Positions 1 through 8,469 of a DNA stretch of 64,000 nt are shown here, in pieces; the stretch's first letter is position 1, and each line of letters begins with the position of its first letter. The notes under the pieces were generated by a model. It saw only the letters and a list, made by a program, of their open reading frames with translations. It was not told the DNA's origin and did no database searches. This DNA is from Halorubrum aidingense JCM 13560 (GTDB lineage Archaea > Halobacteriota > Halobacteria > Halobacteriales > Haloferacaceae): assembly GCF_000336995.1 (NCBI RefSeq), contig NZ_AOJI01000012.1, forward strand, positions 1-64,000, written 5' to 3'. The translations under genes and the position numbers were made by a program.

Positions 1-322
1 CGCGCTCCTCGCGACCCGCCGTAACGAGTAACCTCGCTACGCGGACCGCGACGCGCGACACCTAACTATCGGCCCACGCGGGCCGACCCACTGCGGTTTT
101 CTTTATCAGACCCACGCGCCGAGCGGCAGTGCTCGCTCGCGCTCGACGACACTCGATACGCTTCGACGGCAGTCGACATTTTCCGACACCGCTGTCTTTT
201 CTGACCTCCGTCTCGCCGGCTCGCGATCGGTCGGCGTCGCGAAGCGCGAGGGGAAGTGCGACTGCCCCCCTCCCCCCGCCGCCATGTGTGTCATTTTTTA
301 CCATGCGGTTCGTGACCACTGT
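1..322. other. Left-edge spacer, no supported gene
   Basis: No convincing coding sequence is seen. The open frames here have the composition of shadows and lack a plausible start context. The stretch just before the first gene holds a run of C residues and an AT-richer segment around 289-302 that could serve as a promoter for the gene starting at 323. A gene lying to the left of the window may start near here, but nothing shows it. Confidence 0.4.
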
Positions 323-793
323 ATGGATCAGACTCAGTACCGCGATCTCGTCGTCCGGAACCGCCGCGAACACGGCTTCGACGTCGTCGACGAGTCGACC
401 GGCGGCTTCGACCCCGTGTGGGAGATCCGCGAGGACGACCCGTCCGTCGGCGAGGTGGCCGTGCTCGCGACGCTCATCGAGGACGCCGCGCTCGCGCCGG
501 GCGACCTCACCGCCGCCGCCGACAAGTTCCGCGACGTGCTCGTCGAGCGCGTAGACGACCACCGCGGGCCGGTCACCCCGCTCGGCTACGTCACCGCCGC
601 GGTTCCGGACCCCGATCCGGCGCTCGTCGAGGCCGCGCGCTCGTACACCGTCGCCCGCCGCCGAACCAACGTCTTCCCGCTCGTCTACGACTGCGACGCC
701 GAAACGCTCCACCGCCACGAGGTCCCGCGGCTGAAGGGACGCGGCATCTACCGCCGACAGGCGACCGACGCCGATCGCCTCTTCGACATTTAA
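323..793 (+). CDS. Conserved haloarchaeal hypothetical protein
   Basis: A 156-residue acidic soluble protein that I do not recognise. An in-frame ATG at 284 would add 13 residues rich in Cys, Phe and His. The 323 start was chosen because the sequence becomes typical acidic haloarchaeal protein there (MDQTQYRDLV) and an AT-rich element lies about 25-30 bases upstream. It has no signal peptide, membrane segment or clear metal motif. The C-terminal third is rich in Arg, His and Tyr. It ends 10 bases from the convergent FlaD/E-domain gene, so the two terminate towards each other. Confidence 0.65.
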   Translation: MDQTQYRDLVVRNRREHGFDVVDESTGGFDPVWEIREDDPSVGEVAVLATLIEDAALAPGDLTAAADKFRDVLVERVDDHRGPVTPLGYVTAAVPDPDPALVEAARSYTVARRRTNVFPLVYDCDAETLHRHEVPRLKGRGIYRRQATDADRLFDI

Positions 794-803
794 AAGGGAC
801 CGC

Positions 804-1325
804 TCACTCGGCGCCGATCGCACACGACGCGATCCGAACGACGGAGACGAGGCTGATCCGGTGGTCCGCGGGCGTGAACGGCCGGTCGCGGCGCGGGGCG
901 TCGAACCCCTCCAGTCGGCGTGTCAGCGCGTCGGCGGCGTCGGGGCCGACCCAGCCCAACTCGGTGTAGTACGCCAGCGCGTCGCGGGCCCGCACGTGAC
1001 CGCCGACGTCGACGAGGTAGCCGAGCCACTCGCCGACCTCGTATTCGGCCTCCGGCGACGCCGGAATCGCTCGCAGGTACGGGCGGTCCTCGGTGGGACC
1101 GAGTCGCGTGCCGTCGTCGGGCGCGGACAGCCGCCGCCCCCGCTGCCGCTGGAGCAACTCGGTGAACGCGGCCGAGCGGGCGGCTCGCTCCGCTCGGTTC
1201 CGGTTCCGATCCCGAGTCGGCCGACCGCGCGACCGCTCTCGTGGCGCTCCGTCGACGCCGTCTCGCGATGCCGCCGCGATCCGGCGCAGCTCCCGAACGT
1301 CGTACCGCTGTGGATTCCGGCTCAT
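804..1325 (-). CDS. FlaD/FlaE (ArlD/E) domain protein
   Basis: A 173-residue protein. The N-terminal half is Arg-rich and low in complexity. Residues about 85-145 match the FlaD/FlaE C-terminal domain pattern: a Tyr-Leu-Arg-Ala-Ile-Pro start, the core GEWLGYLVDVGGHVRA, then a helix with DALAYYTELGWV and a closing RRLEGF. In the archaellum system FlaD/E proteins form part of the cytoplasmic platform linking the motor to chemotaxis. No other archaellum or chemotaxis gene is in the window, so this is an orphan copy whose role may differ. The domain call rests on pattern recognition of the short conserved block. Confidence 0.7.
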   Translation of the reverse strand: MSRNPQRYDVRELRRIAAASRDGVDGAPRERSRGRPTRDRNRNRAERAARSAAFTELLQRQRGRRLSAPDDGTRLGPTEDRPYLRAIPASPEAEYEVGEWLGYLVDVGGHVRARDALAYYTELGWVGPDAADALTRRLEGFDAPRRDRPFTPADHRISLVSVVRIASCAIGAE

Positions 1326-1505
1326 GGTCCGTCCGTCGTTCGCATTCGTACGACACCCGTTATCACCGCCGTATATGAGCGTTCGCGCGCAGTTCTCAGC
1401 GGTGAGAAACGACCTCGGCGGTCGGACGACGCGAGTCTCTCGGTGTCTCGACGGTGCCCGGGCGACGCCCCGACACTATCTCGACCGCGCCCGGCGCTCC
1501 GGCCG

Positions 1506-2015
1506 TCACTCCTCGTCGTCCGCCCACGGGAGCGGCTCCGTACACCAGTGACAGAAGTCGAGGTCGGCGTCGGTGTCTTTTCCGCACGTCGGACACTCGA
1601 CGGTCAGCGACTCCCCGTCGGCGCCGGAGAGCGCCGCGACCGGGACGGACGAGGCGGTCCCGGCGTCGGTGTCCCCGCTGGCGGCGCGGCGCCGAACCGC
1701 TTCCGCGGCGGCGTCGGCGCGCTCGCGCTCCGCGATGTCGGCCCGCCCGACGAGGTAGGCGTCGATCGCCGACAGCCCGTACAGGATCGCGAGCGGGAGC
1801 GCCACGTCGGTCGGGAGCGCCGTCGCGGCCGCGCCCGGGTCCGACAGGGTCGTGTCGACGGTCACGTCGTACAGGTAAAACAGCGCCACGCCGCCGCCGA
1901 CGATCGTGAGGTGCCACAGCAGCGCCCGGCCCCACCGCCGCAAGAGGAGGTGTCCGAGCCCGGGAAACAGCATCGCCAACACGGCGGCGAGGACGGGACG
2001 AAGCTGCGTTCGCAT
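1506..2015 (-). CDS. Membrane protein with C-terminal zinc ribbon
   Basis: A 169-residue protein. The N-terminal half holds two or three hydrophobic helices, beginning with the LAAVLAMLFPGLGHLLL type of segment seen in small TM2-like or DUF-class haloarchaeal membrane proteins, and a further helix near residues 70-90. After a charged linker the C-terminus carries a CPTCGKDTDADLDFCHWC zinc ribbon (two CxxC knuckles) facing the cytoplasm. The ATG at 2015 follows a TATA-like stretch (about 2037-2046), which fits a leaderless start. Function unknown. Such ribbons usually mediate protein or nucleic-acid contacts. Confidence 0.75.
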   Translation of the reverse strand: MRTQLRPVLAAVLAMLFPGLGHLLLRRWGRALLWHLTIVGGGVALFYLYDVTVDTTLSDPGAAATALPTDVALPLAILYGLSAIDAYLVGRADIAERERADAAAEAVRRRAASGDTDAGTASSVPVAALSGADGESLTVECPTCGKDTDADLDFCHWCTEPLPWADDEE

Positions 2016-2144
2016 ACGCCCGGCTTTTGGGTGGGTGCTATTTATACGTGGCCAAACCGGGTGCAGCCGGTTTCGAGGCGGGCCGGGCCCCGCCGCCGGC
2101 CGCGGATAACAACGGTTAATCGACGGGCTCCCGTCCGACCGGCC

Positions 2145-3077
2145 ATGAGCAGGCAGCGGGCGACCGCGTTCGCCCCCGGACACGTCACCGCCTTCTTCAG
2201 CGCACACCCGAACGAGCGGCCGGCGGCCGCCGGATCGCGCGGGGCGGGGCTGACGCTGTCCGACGGCGTCACGGTTCGCGTGTCGGCGCCCGGCGAGCGC
2301 GCAGCCTCCGATCTGACGGCCGGTCTCAGCGGTGCGGTCACGACCATCGACGGCGAACCGGGAACGATCGGTGCGGTCGACGAGGTGCTGGCCGTGCTCG
2401 GCGTCGCGGCGGCGGACGGGAGCCCTCCGAACGCCGGCGCGGCGTCCCGCCCGACCGTAACCGTCGACGTCGAGACCGACATCCCGATCGGCGCCGGCTT
2501 CGGCGTCTCCGGGGCGGCGGCGCTCGGCACCGCCCTCGCCGCCAACGAGGCGTTCGACCGCGGGCGCTCGGAGAACGAGCTGATCCGGATCGCCCACGAG
2601 GCGGAGGTGAGCCGCGGGACCGGCCTCGGCGACGTGGTCGCACAGGCGCGCGGCGGGATTCCGATCCGGGTCGAGCCCGGTGCGCCCGGTTTCGGCGCGC
2701 TCGACGGCGTCCCCTCTCAGGCGCGCGTGGAGTACGTCACCTTCGGCGAACTGTCGACCGAGGCGGTGCTGAGCGGCGACACGACCGCGCTCTCTGCGGC
2801 CGGCGAGCGCGCCCTCGACCGGCTCCGCGAGGACCCGCGGCTCCCGACGCTGATGACCGCGGCCCGCGAGTTCGCGGCCGACGCCGACCTCCTCGTCCCC
2901 GAGGTCGCCGAGGCGATCGACGCGGTCGCGGACGCCACCGGGGAAGCCGCCATGGCGATGCTCGGTCGCACCGTCTTCGCGCTCGGAACCGGGCTCTCGG
3001 ACGCCGGCTACGACCCCGCGGTCTGTCAGACGCACCCGTCGGGCGCTCGCCTCGTCGACGGCGAGCGGGAGCCGTAG
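2145..3077 (+). CDS. Pantoate kinase (GHMP kinase family)
   Basis: A 310-residue GHMP-superfamily kinase of the archaeal pantoate kinase type. With phosphopantothenate synthetase it replaces bacterial PanC/PanK and makes 4-phosphopantothenate for coenzyme A. The N-terminus has the characteristic ATAFAPGHVTAFFSAHP stretch. The GHMP ATP-binding loop IPIGAGFGVSGAAALG lies at about residues 113-128 and is followed by a Gly-rich RGTGLGDVVAQARGG segment. The ATG at 2145 was chosen because the longer frame upstream is a shadow of other genes. The partner synthetase is not in this window. Confidence 0.88.
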   Translation: MSRQRATAFAPGHVTAFFSAHPNERPAAAGSRGAGLTLSDGVTVRVSAPGERAASDLTAGLSGAVTTIDGEPGTIGAVDEVLAVLGVAAADGSPPNAGAASRPTVTVDVETDIPIGAGFGVSGAAALGTALAANEAFDRGRSENELIRIAHEAEVSRGTGLGDVVAQARGGIPIRVEPGAPGFGALDGVPSQARVEYVTFGELSTEAVLSGDTTALSAAGERALDRLREDPRLPTLMTAAREFAADADLLVPEVAEAIDAVADATGEAAMAMLGRTVFALGTGLSDAGYDPAVCQTHPSGARLVDGEREP

Positions 3078-3130
3078 CGGGATCGACGCGTGAGTAACGA
3101 TTTTTGTATCGGACGGTCGACGGGTGATCC

Positions 3131-3895
3131 ATGACTGAGTCGCTCCGCTCGTTCTTCGACGAGCTCGTCACGCCGGACCGCACCCTCGTCGTGGTGAACC
3201 GGTCGTCGCCGGACCCGGTCCGGAACCTGTTCGACTCGCTGCTCGACGACCAGCCGGTGTCGATCACCGAGACCGAGGCGGCCGACGAGCCCGACGACAT
3301 GATCGCGCTCGTCGAGGACGACGCGGTCGTCGCGCGGTCGACGCTCGACGAACTGCTCGAATCGGTCCTGCTCATCAACTCCGACCTGTACAAGACGGGG
3401 GCGGTCGCCCTCGGGGAGGTCGCGCTCCCGGACGTGCTTCGCGGGCTGGAGGAGGTCCCGTTTCGACTCCGCGGCTACCCGGCGTCGAACAAAGAGAAGC
3501 TGCTTCTGATCGTCGTTTCGCGCGTCATCGAACGCATCGCCGCCGAACACGGTCGCGGGACGCTTCGCGCGTCGTTCCAGCGGCTCTCGCGGATCAACGA
3601 CGAGCGCGGCACCCGCGACGTGTACGCGGCGCTCGCCGACACCGACGTCGACGTCCACGTGTACGGCGTCGGCGACGCGGCGTCGCTGTCGGCGCTGCCG
3701 GTGACGGTCCACACCGGCACCTCGTTCCCCTACCGTCGGTCGTGGTTCGTCGTGTTCACGCCGCCCGCGGACGTCGACGGCGACCGCGTCGCGCTGCTCG
3801 CGCTCGAAGACGAGCCGAACGTCTGGGACGGGTTCTGGACGTTCCGCCCGGCGCTCGTCGACCGGATCGAGCGCTACGTCGCTGACCGACTCTGA
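3131..3895 (+). CDS. DICT sensory domain-containing protein
   Basis: A 254-residue soluble protein resembling haloarchaeal DICT-domain (diguanylate cyclase/two-component-associated) proteins. The N-terminal ~90 residues form one alpha/beta module. The DICT-like region spans about residues 95-250, with a conserved SFQRLSRINDERGTRDVY stretch and then alternating strands ending in WDGFWTFRPALVDRIERYV. DICT domains are thought to sense signals upstream of regulators. No histidine kinase or DNA-binding segment is fused here, so any output must be in trans. It is a single gene between pantoate kinase and srp54, with TTTTTGTAT about 30 bases upstream as a likely promoter. Confidence 0.75.
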   Translation: MTESLRSFFDELVTPDRTLVVVNRSSPDPVRNLFDSLLDDQPVSITETEAADEPDDMIALVEDDAVVARSTLDELLESVLLINSDLYKTGAVALGEVALPDVLRGLEEVPFRLRGYPASNKEKLLLIVVSRVIERIAAEHGRGTLRASFQRLSRINDERGTRDVYAALADTDVDVHVYGVGDAASLSALPVTVHTGTSFPYRRSWFVVFTPPADVDGDRVALLALEDEPNVWDGFWTFRPALVDRIERYVADRL

Positions 3896-3990
3896 CGGTC
3901 GGCGCCGCGCCCGGCGGCCGCCCGACTGCACCGACCGCGGCGACCGCCGACGAACAAAGCTTTACCGCGTCGCCCGCCTACGTCCGGTAA

Positions 3991-5385
3991 ATGGTACTCG
4001 ACGACCTCGGTACGTCCCTCCGGAGCAGCCTCGACAAGCTCCAGGGGAAAAGCCGGCTCTCGGAGAGCGACGTCGAGGAGATCGTCAAAGAGATCCAGCG
4101 CTCGCTCCTCTCCGCCGACGTCGACGTCTCCCTCGTGATGGAGCTGTCGGACTCGATCAAGACTCGCGCGCTCGAAGAGGAGCCGCCCGGCGGCACCACG
4201 GCGAAAGACCACGTCCTCAAGATCGTCTACGAGGAGATGGTGGCGCTCGTCGGCGACTCCACGGACCTCCCCTTAGAGAACCAGACGATCCTGCTCGCCG
4301 GCCTGCAGGGGTCGGGGAAGACGACCTCCGCCGCCAAGATGGCCTGGTGGTTCTCGAAGAAGGGGCTCCGCCCCGCCGTCATCCAGACGGACACCTTCCG
4401 GCCGGGCGCGTACGACCAGGCGAAACAGATGTGCGAGCGCGCCGAGGTCGAGTTCTACGGCGACCCCGACAACGACGACCCCGTCGACATCGCCCGGAAG
4501 GGCCTCGACGCGACCGCCGACGCCGACGTCCACATCGTCGACACGGCGGGGCGACACGCGCTCGAAGACGACCTCATCGCGGAGATCGAGGAGATCGAAC
4601 GCGCGGTCGACCCCGACCGCTCGCTGCTCGTGCTCGACGCCGCGATCGGACAGGGCGCCAAAGAGCAGGCCCGCCAGTTCGAGCAGTCGATCGGCATCGA
4701 GGGCGTGATGATCACCAAACTCGACGGGACGGCGAAGGGTGGGGGCGCGCTCACCGCGGTCAACGAGACCGACTCCTCCATCGCCTTCCTCGGGACCGGC
4801 GAGACGGTCCAGGACATCGAGCGGTTCGAGCCCTCCGGGTTCATCTCCCGGCTCCTCGGGATGGGCGACCTCAAGCAGCTCTCCGAGCGCGTCGAGCGCG
4901 CGATGCAGGAGGCGCAAGACGAGGACGAAGACTGGGACCCCGAGGACATGCTGAAAGGGGAGTTCACCCTGAAGGACATGAAAAAGCAGATGGACGCGAT
5001 GAACCGGATGGGTCCCCTCGATCAGGTGATGGACATGATCCCCGGACTCGGCGGCGGGATGATGGACCAGCTCCCCGACGACGCGATGGACGTCACCCAA
5101 GACCGGATGCGGAAGTTCGAGCGCATCATGGACTCGATGACCGACGAGGAGCTGACGAACCCCCGTGTCGTCGGCCAGTCACGCACCGAGCGGATCGCCC
5201 GCGGCTCCGGCACCGACGAGGAGACCGTCCGACAGCTCTTAGAGCAGCACTCCATGATGGAGCAGACGATCAGCCAGTTCCAGGGGATGGGCGAGGGCGA
5301 CATGCAGCGCATGATGAAGAAGATGGGCGGCGAGGGCGGCGGCGGCCTCGGCGACATGATGGGCGGCGGGAAGGGACCGTTCTAA
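3991..5385 (+). CDS. srp54: Signal recognition particle 54 kDa protein
   Basis: A 464-residue SRP GTPase that binds signal sequences of nascent membrane and secreted proteins together with 7S RNA and docks to FtsY. The N domain (1-90) is helical. The G domain follows with the P-loop GLQGSGKTT at 104-112, DTAGR, and [11 protein letters not shown]. The M domain (about 300-435) is unusually Met-rich (for example [17 protein letters not shown]), and the protein ends in a flexible Gly/Met tail finishing GGGKGPF. Length is normal for haloarchaea. A TTTACC element sits about 30 bases before the ATG. FtsY and SRP RNA are not in the window. Confidence 0.97.
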   Translation: MVLDDLGTSLRSSLDKLQGKSRLSESDVEEIVKEIQRSLLSADVDVSLVMELSDSIKTRALEEEPPGGTTAKDHVLKIVYEEMVALVGDSTDLPLENQTILLAGLQGSGKTTSAAKMAWWFSKKGLRPAVIQTDTFRPGAYDQAKQMCERAEVEFYGDPDNDDPVDIARKGLDATADADVHIVDTAGRHALEDDLIAEIEEIERAVDPDRSLLVLDAAIGQGAKEQARQFEQSIGIEGVMITKLDGTAKGGGALTAVNETDSSIAFLGTGETVQDIERFEPSGFISRLLGMGDLKQLSERVERAMQEAQDEDEDWDPEDMLKGEFTLKDMKKQMDAMNRMGPLDQVMDMIPGLGGGMMDQLPDDAMDVTQDRMRKFERIMDSMTDEELTNPRVVGQSRTERIARGSGTDEETVRQLLEQHSMMEQTISQFQGMGEGDMQRMMKKMGGEGGGGLGDMMGGGKGPF

Positions 5386-5812
5386 GTCGTCCGTTGGAGG
5401 CGGTCTTCGGGGTCGCCTGCAGGGTCGTCTGCGGGTGATTCTGACGGTGATTCTGACGGTTATTTATAAACGACACATGCCGTCGTGCCGATCGCTTATC
5501 AATAGCGGATCGGATCTCGGTGACTCCGACTTTCGAAGTCACGACCGACACGCCCGACACGCACAGCCCCGCACCTCACGCCTCCCCAGCCTCGCGGCTC
5601 GCTTGAGGCTCCCTTCGGTCGCCTACATCGCTCGCCGCATCCCTCGCGCGGCGCTCCTCGTGGCCGCCATCGGCGGCCACTCGGAGGCGCGCGCCACCGC
5701 GAAGTTATACCTCGATGATAGCAAGTACCACTCTCATCCCGAGAGCGACACGTACCGGCAGAGTCCGGGCGGTTCCGGCCCTTTATACGGGTGACCGGGC
5801 AACCCACGGTCG
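5386..5812. other. 427-base gene-free spacer with repeats and hairpin
   Basis: No gene is supported. Just after srp54 there is a 12-base direct repeat GGTGATTCTGAC (5434-5445 and 5446-5457) followed by an AT-rich GTTATTTATAAAC box, and further on a GC-rich block with a long hairpin (listed separately). AT-rich TTATAC (5704-5709) and TTTATACGG (about 5782-5790) boxes are promoter candidates, the latter about 25-30 bases before the MFS start. Both strands hold open frames of about 100 codons, but their composition and lack of start context argue against translation. Confidence 0.5.
5560..5700. repeat. GC-rich structured block with 40-base hairpin
   Basis: A cytosine-rich block (CACCTCACGCCTCCCCAGCC style) is followed by a near-palindrome at 5651-5690. 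GTGGCCGCC (5660-5668) pairs perfectly with GGCGGCCAC (5672-5680) across a 3-base loop, and the flanks GCGCTCCTC and CGGAGGCGC extend the stem imperfectly. From memory, similar blocks recur in Halorubrum spacers, so it may be a dispersed repeat or a structured RNA. It is not a simple terminator because it lies about 260 bases past srp54. The call is inference. Confidence 0.4.
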
Positions 5813-7042
5813 ATGACTCTCAGGCGGATCGGCAACTACGACGTGCTGATCCTCGTCTCTCTCATCTGGTTTCTCGGCAAGTTCGTGCGGTACCTCTTCC
5901 CGCCGCTGTTCGAGTCCTTACAGGCGACCTACGGCGTGAGCAACGCCGTCGTCGGCGCCGCGTTCACGGGATTCATGATCGCGTACGCGCTGATGCAGTT
6001 CCCCAGCGGCGCCGTCGCCGACCGGATCGGTCCGGTCCGCGTGATCGTCGCCGGCGCGTCGGTCGCCGGACTCGGCGCGCTCGCGCTCGTCGTCGACTCC
6101 CCGTTCGCGGCGCTCGTCGTCGCCATGGTCGTCATCGGCACCGGCACGGGGCTTCACAAGACGGTCGCCGTGCGGCTGCTCGCGCGCGTCTACCCCTCCC
6201 GGACCGGTCGGATGCTCGGCATCCACGACACGCTCGGCGCGCTGAGCGGAATCGTCGCCCCCGCGGCGGTCGTGCTGGTCCTCTCCGCGCCGCCGTCGCT
6301 CGCGGTCCTGCTCGACCGGCTGCCGGGCGCCGACTGGCGCGCCCTCTTTCTTCTCACCGGGATCGCCGCCGTCGCGCTCGCGCTCGCCTTCGGGATACGG
6401 ATCCCCGGTCGACTCCCGTCGGACGCCGACACCGAGGACGACGACGGCCCGCAGCCCGGCGCGATCGATTACCTTCGGCTGTTCCGGAACCCCAGATTCT
6501 CGGCGTTCGTGCTGGTGACGGTCGGGTTCGGGTTCGCGCACAACGGGCTCGTCGCGTTCCTCCCGCTGTACCTCTCCCGAGAGGTGGGGCTGCCGACGAC
6601 GACGGCGAACCTGCTGTACTCGCTCGTGTTCGCGGTGACGCTCGCCCAGCTCGTGACCGGTGAGCTCTCTGATCGGATCGGACGGTTCCCGGTGATGGTG
6701 GCGACTCTCGGCCTGGCGGCGACGGCGCTCGTGGCGCTGACGGCGCTCCCCGGCGTCGGAGTGGGCACGATCGGCACCGCCGTCGTCGTCGCCGCCTTCG
6801 GGATCGGGTCCCACGGCTTCCAGCCCGTCCGGAGCGTCTACCTGATCGAGGTGCTGCCGGACTGGCTCGCCGGGGGCGGGCTCGGCGTCGTTCGCACCCT
6901 GCTGATGGGCGCGGGCGCGCTGGCGCCCGTGGTCGTGGGCTCCATCGCCGACGTCGCCGGGTTCCGCCCTGCGTTCGCGCTGCTCGCGGGATCGATGGGC
7001 ACGGCGGCGCTCGTCGCCGGCGGGCTGTGGCTGACGGAGTAG
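5813..7042 (+). CDS. MFS transporter
   Basis: A 409-residue 12-helix major facilitator. The N-half motif A between TM2 and TM3 reads FPSGAVADRIGPVRV, and the equivalent in the second half is GELSDRIGRFPVMV. An acidic cytoplasmic loop around residues 205-220 (DADTEDDDG) separates the two six-helix bundles. The family moves small solutes by proton symport or antiport. The substrate cannot be read from the sequence, although the GTGLHKTVAVRLLARVYP region resembles transporters annotated as organic-acid or drug carriers. A second MFS gene follows in the same direction after an 84-base gap and may be co-transcribed. Confidence 0.85.
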   Translation: MTLRRIGNYDVLILVSLIWFLGKFVRYLFPPLFESLQATYGVSNAVVGAAFTGFMIAYALMQFPSGAVADRIGPVRVIVAGASVAGLGALALVVDSPFAALVVAMVVIGTGTGLHKTVAVRLLARVYPSRTGRMLGIHDTLGALSGIVAPAAVVLVLSAPPSLAVLLDRLPGADWRALFLLTGIAAVALALAFGIRIPGRLPSDADTEDDDGPQPGAIDYLRLFRNPRFSAFVLVTVGFGFAHNGLVAFLPLYLSREVGLPTTTANLLYSLVFAVTLAQLVTGELSDRIGRFPVMVATLGLAATALVALTALPGVGVGTIGTAVVVAAFGIGSHGFQPVRSVYLIEVLPDWLAGGGLGVVRTLLMGAGALAPVVVGSIADVAGFRPAFALLAGSMGTAALVAGGLWLTE

Positions 7043-7126
7043 TCGGCGCGGCCTTCGCGGAGCCGGTTGACTGTCTGCTGTCGGCCGATCGGTGTGTCTA
7101 TCGGGCTGGTTACGGTATCCGGCTGC

Positions 7127-8443
7127 ATGGCGGAACGCTGGCTGTACGGCTGGGGACTCGGATCGGTCGCGCTCGGCGGCGCCTCTCTCGTCGTCCCGTT
7201 GTACGTCGTCGAACTCGGCGGCGGCCCGTTCGTGCTGGGCGTGCTCGCCGCGGTCGCGGCGGTCGTCGGGCTCCCCGCCGCCCTCGGCGCGGGGCGGATC
7301 GCCGACCGGACCGGGAACCGACGCGGCATCGTGCTCGCGATGCTGGCGCTTATCGCCGTCTCGGTCGGGGTCCTCCCGCTCTTCGACGGCGTCGCTCCGG
7401 TGATCGTCGCCAACGGCGCGATCTGGTTCGCGTTCGCGGCCGCCACGCCCGTATTGACGCTGCTGGCGGTCGCCGACGTCCCGGAGCGCGCGTGGAGCGA
7501 ACGGATCGCGCTGTTGAATCAGTACCAGGGCGTCGGCTGGGCCCTCGGCCTGCTGTTGGGAGCCGTCTGGACCGCGCTCGGGGCGCGGTTCCTCCCCGCC
7601 GACGCGGTGATCCGATGGCTGTTCGTCCCCCTCACCGCGTGTGCGGTGCTCGGACTGGGGCTCGGGATCCGGACGCTCCCCGCCGACCCGTCCCCCGGTG
7701 CGGACCGACGCGCGTCCGGGACTCGGGTCCGGCGCGCCATTCGGGCCGCCGACCGGTTCAGCGTCCGGTCGGCCACGTTCCCGTTCACGCCGGGCCGGAC
7801 CGACTTTCGCGGGCTTCACCCGCGACGGTTCGTCGAGCGGTTCACCCCGGTGCTCGCGGCGTACTTCGCGGCCGTGTTCTGTTTCTTCGCCGGGTTCTCG
7901 GCCTTTTTCGCGCCGCTACCGGCGTTCCTGACCGAGGTCGGGTTCGGCTCCGACGGCGTGTTCGCGCTGTACCTCGTCAACAGCCTCGGCGCCGCCGTCT
8001 TCTTCGGTGCCGCCGGGCGGCTGAGCGCCGACCGCGACGTCGCGCTCCTGCAGGTCGCGTCCCTGTCGACGCGCGCGATCGCCCTCCCGGCGGTCGCGCT
8101 CGTCGGCACGGCGTGGGGCGCGGCCGCGCTCGGGTTCGGTGTGGCGGCCGCGGTGTTCACCCTGATCGGCGTGACGTGGGCGGTGATCGCGGTGACCGCA
8201 GGCACGCTCGTTACTCGGCTCGCGCCGGCGGCGATCCGCGGAGAGGCGCTGGGAATGTACGCCGCGCTCGGCGCGCTCGCCGGCGGGGTCGGGAGCGTCT
8301 TCGGCGGGTGGCTCGCCGTCGTGAGCTACGCCGTCGCGTTCGGCGCCGCGGGCGGGCTCGTGCTGGTCGGGGCCGCCGTCGTGTTCCTCCTTCGGCGGCA
8401 CGCCGGCGATCCCGGGCCGACGGACGGTCGGCGGGCAGTATAA
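7127..8443 (+). CDS. MFS transporter, second tandem copy
   Basis: A 438-residue major facilitator distinct from its upstream neighbour. The start at ATG 7127 (MAERWLYGW) was preferred to one 60 bases upstream because the first helix begins directly after it. Motif A-like GAGRIADRTGNRRG lies between TM2 and TM3. A cytoplasmic loop of about 55 residues around residues 200-255 is Arg-rich (ADRRASGTRVRRAIRAADR). The second half has FGGWLAVVSYAVAFGAAGG near the end. The C-terminal tail is hydrophilic. Substrate unknown. The pair of MFS genes lies directly before polX with no functional link visible. Confidence 0.8.
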   Translation: MAERWLYGWGLGSVALGGASLVVPLYVVELGGGPFVLGVLAAVAAVVGLPAALGAGRIADRTGNRRGIVLAMLALIAVSVGVLPLFDGVAPVIVANGAIWFAFAAATPVLTLLAVADVPERAWSERIALLNQYQGVGWALGLLLGAVWTALGARFLPADAVIRWLFVPLTACAVLGLGLGIRTLPADPSPGADRRASGTRVRRAIRAADRFSVRSATFPFTPGRTDFRGLHPRRFVERFTPVLAAYFAAVFCFFAGFSAFFAPLPAFLTEVGFGSDGVFALYLVNSLGAAVFFGAAGRLSADRDVALLQVASLSTRAIALPAVALVGTAWGAAALGFGVAAAVFTLIGVTWAVIAVTAGTLVTRLAPAAIRGEALGMYAALGALAGGVGSVFGGWLAVVSYAVAFGAAGGLVLVGAAVVFLLRRHAGDPGPTDGRRAV

Positions 8444-8469
8444 GGAGCGCCCGGCCGAACTCCGGTCCA

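Noticed and set aside
5435..5794. 119-codon plus-strand and 102-codon minus-strand frames in the srp54-MFS spacer
   Set aside because: Both cover the structured GC-rich block, have no start context and no recognisable domain.
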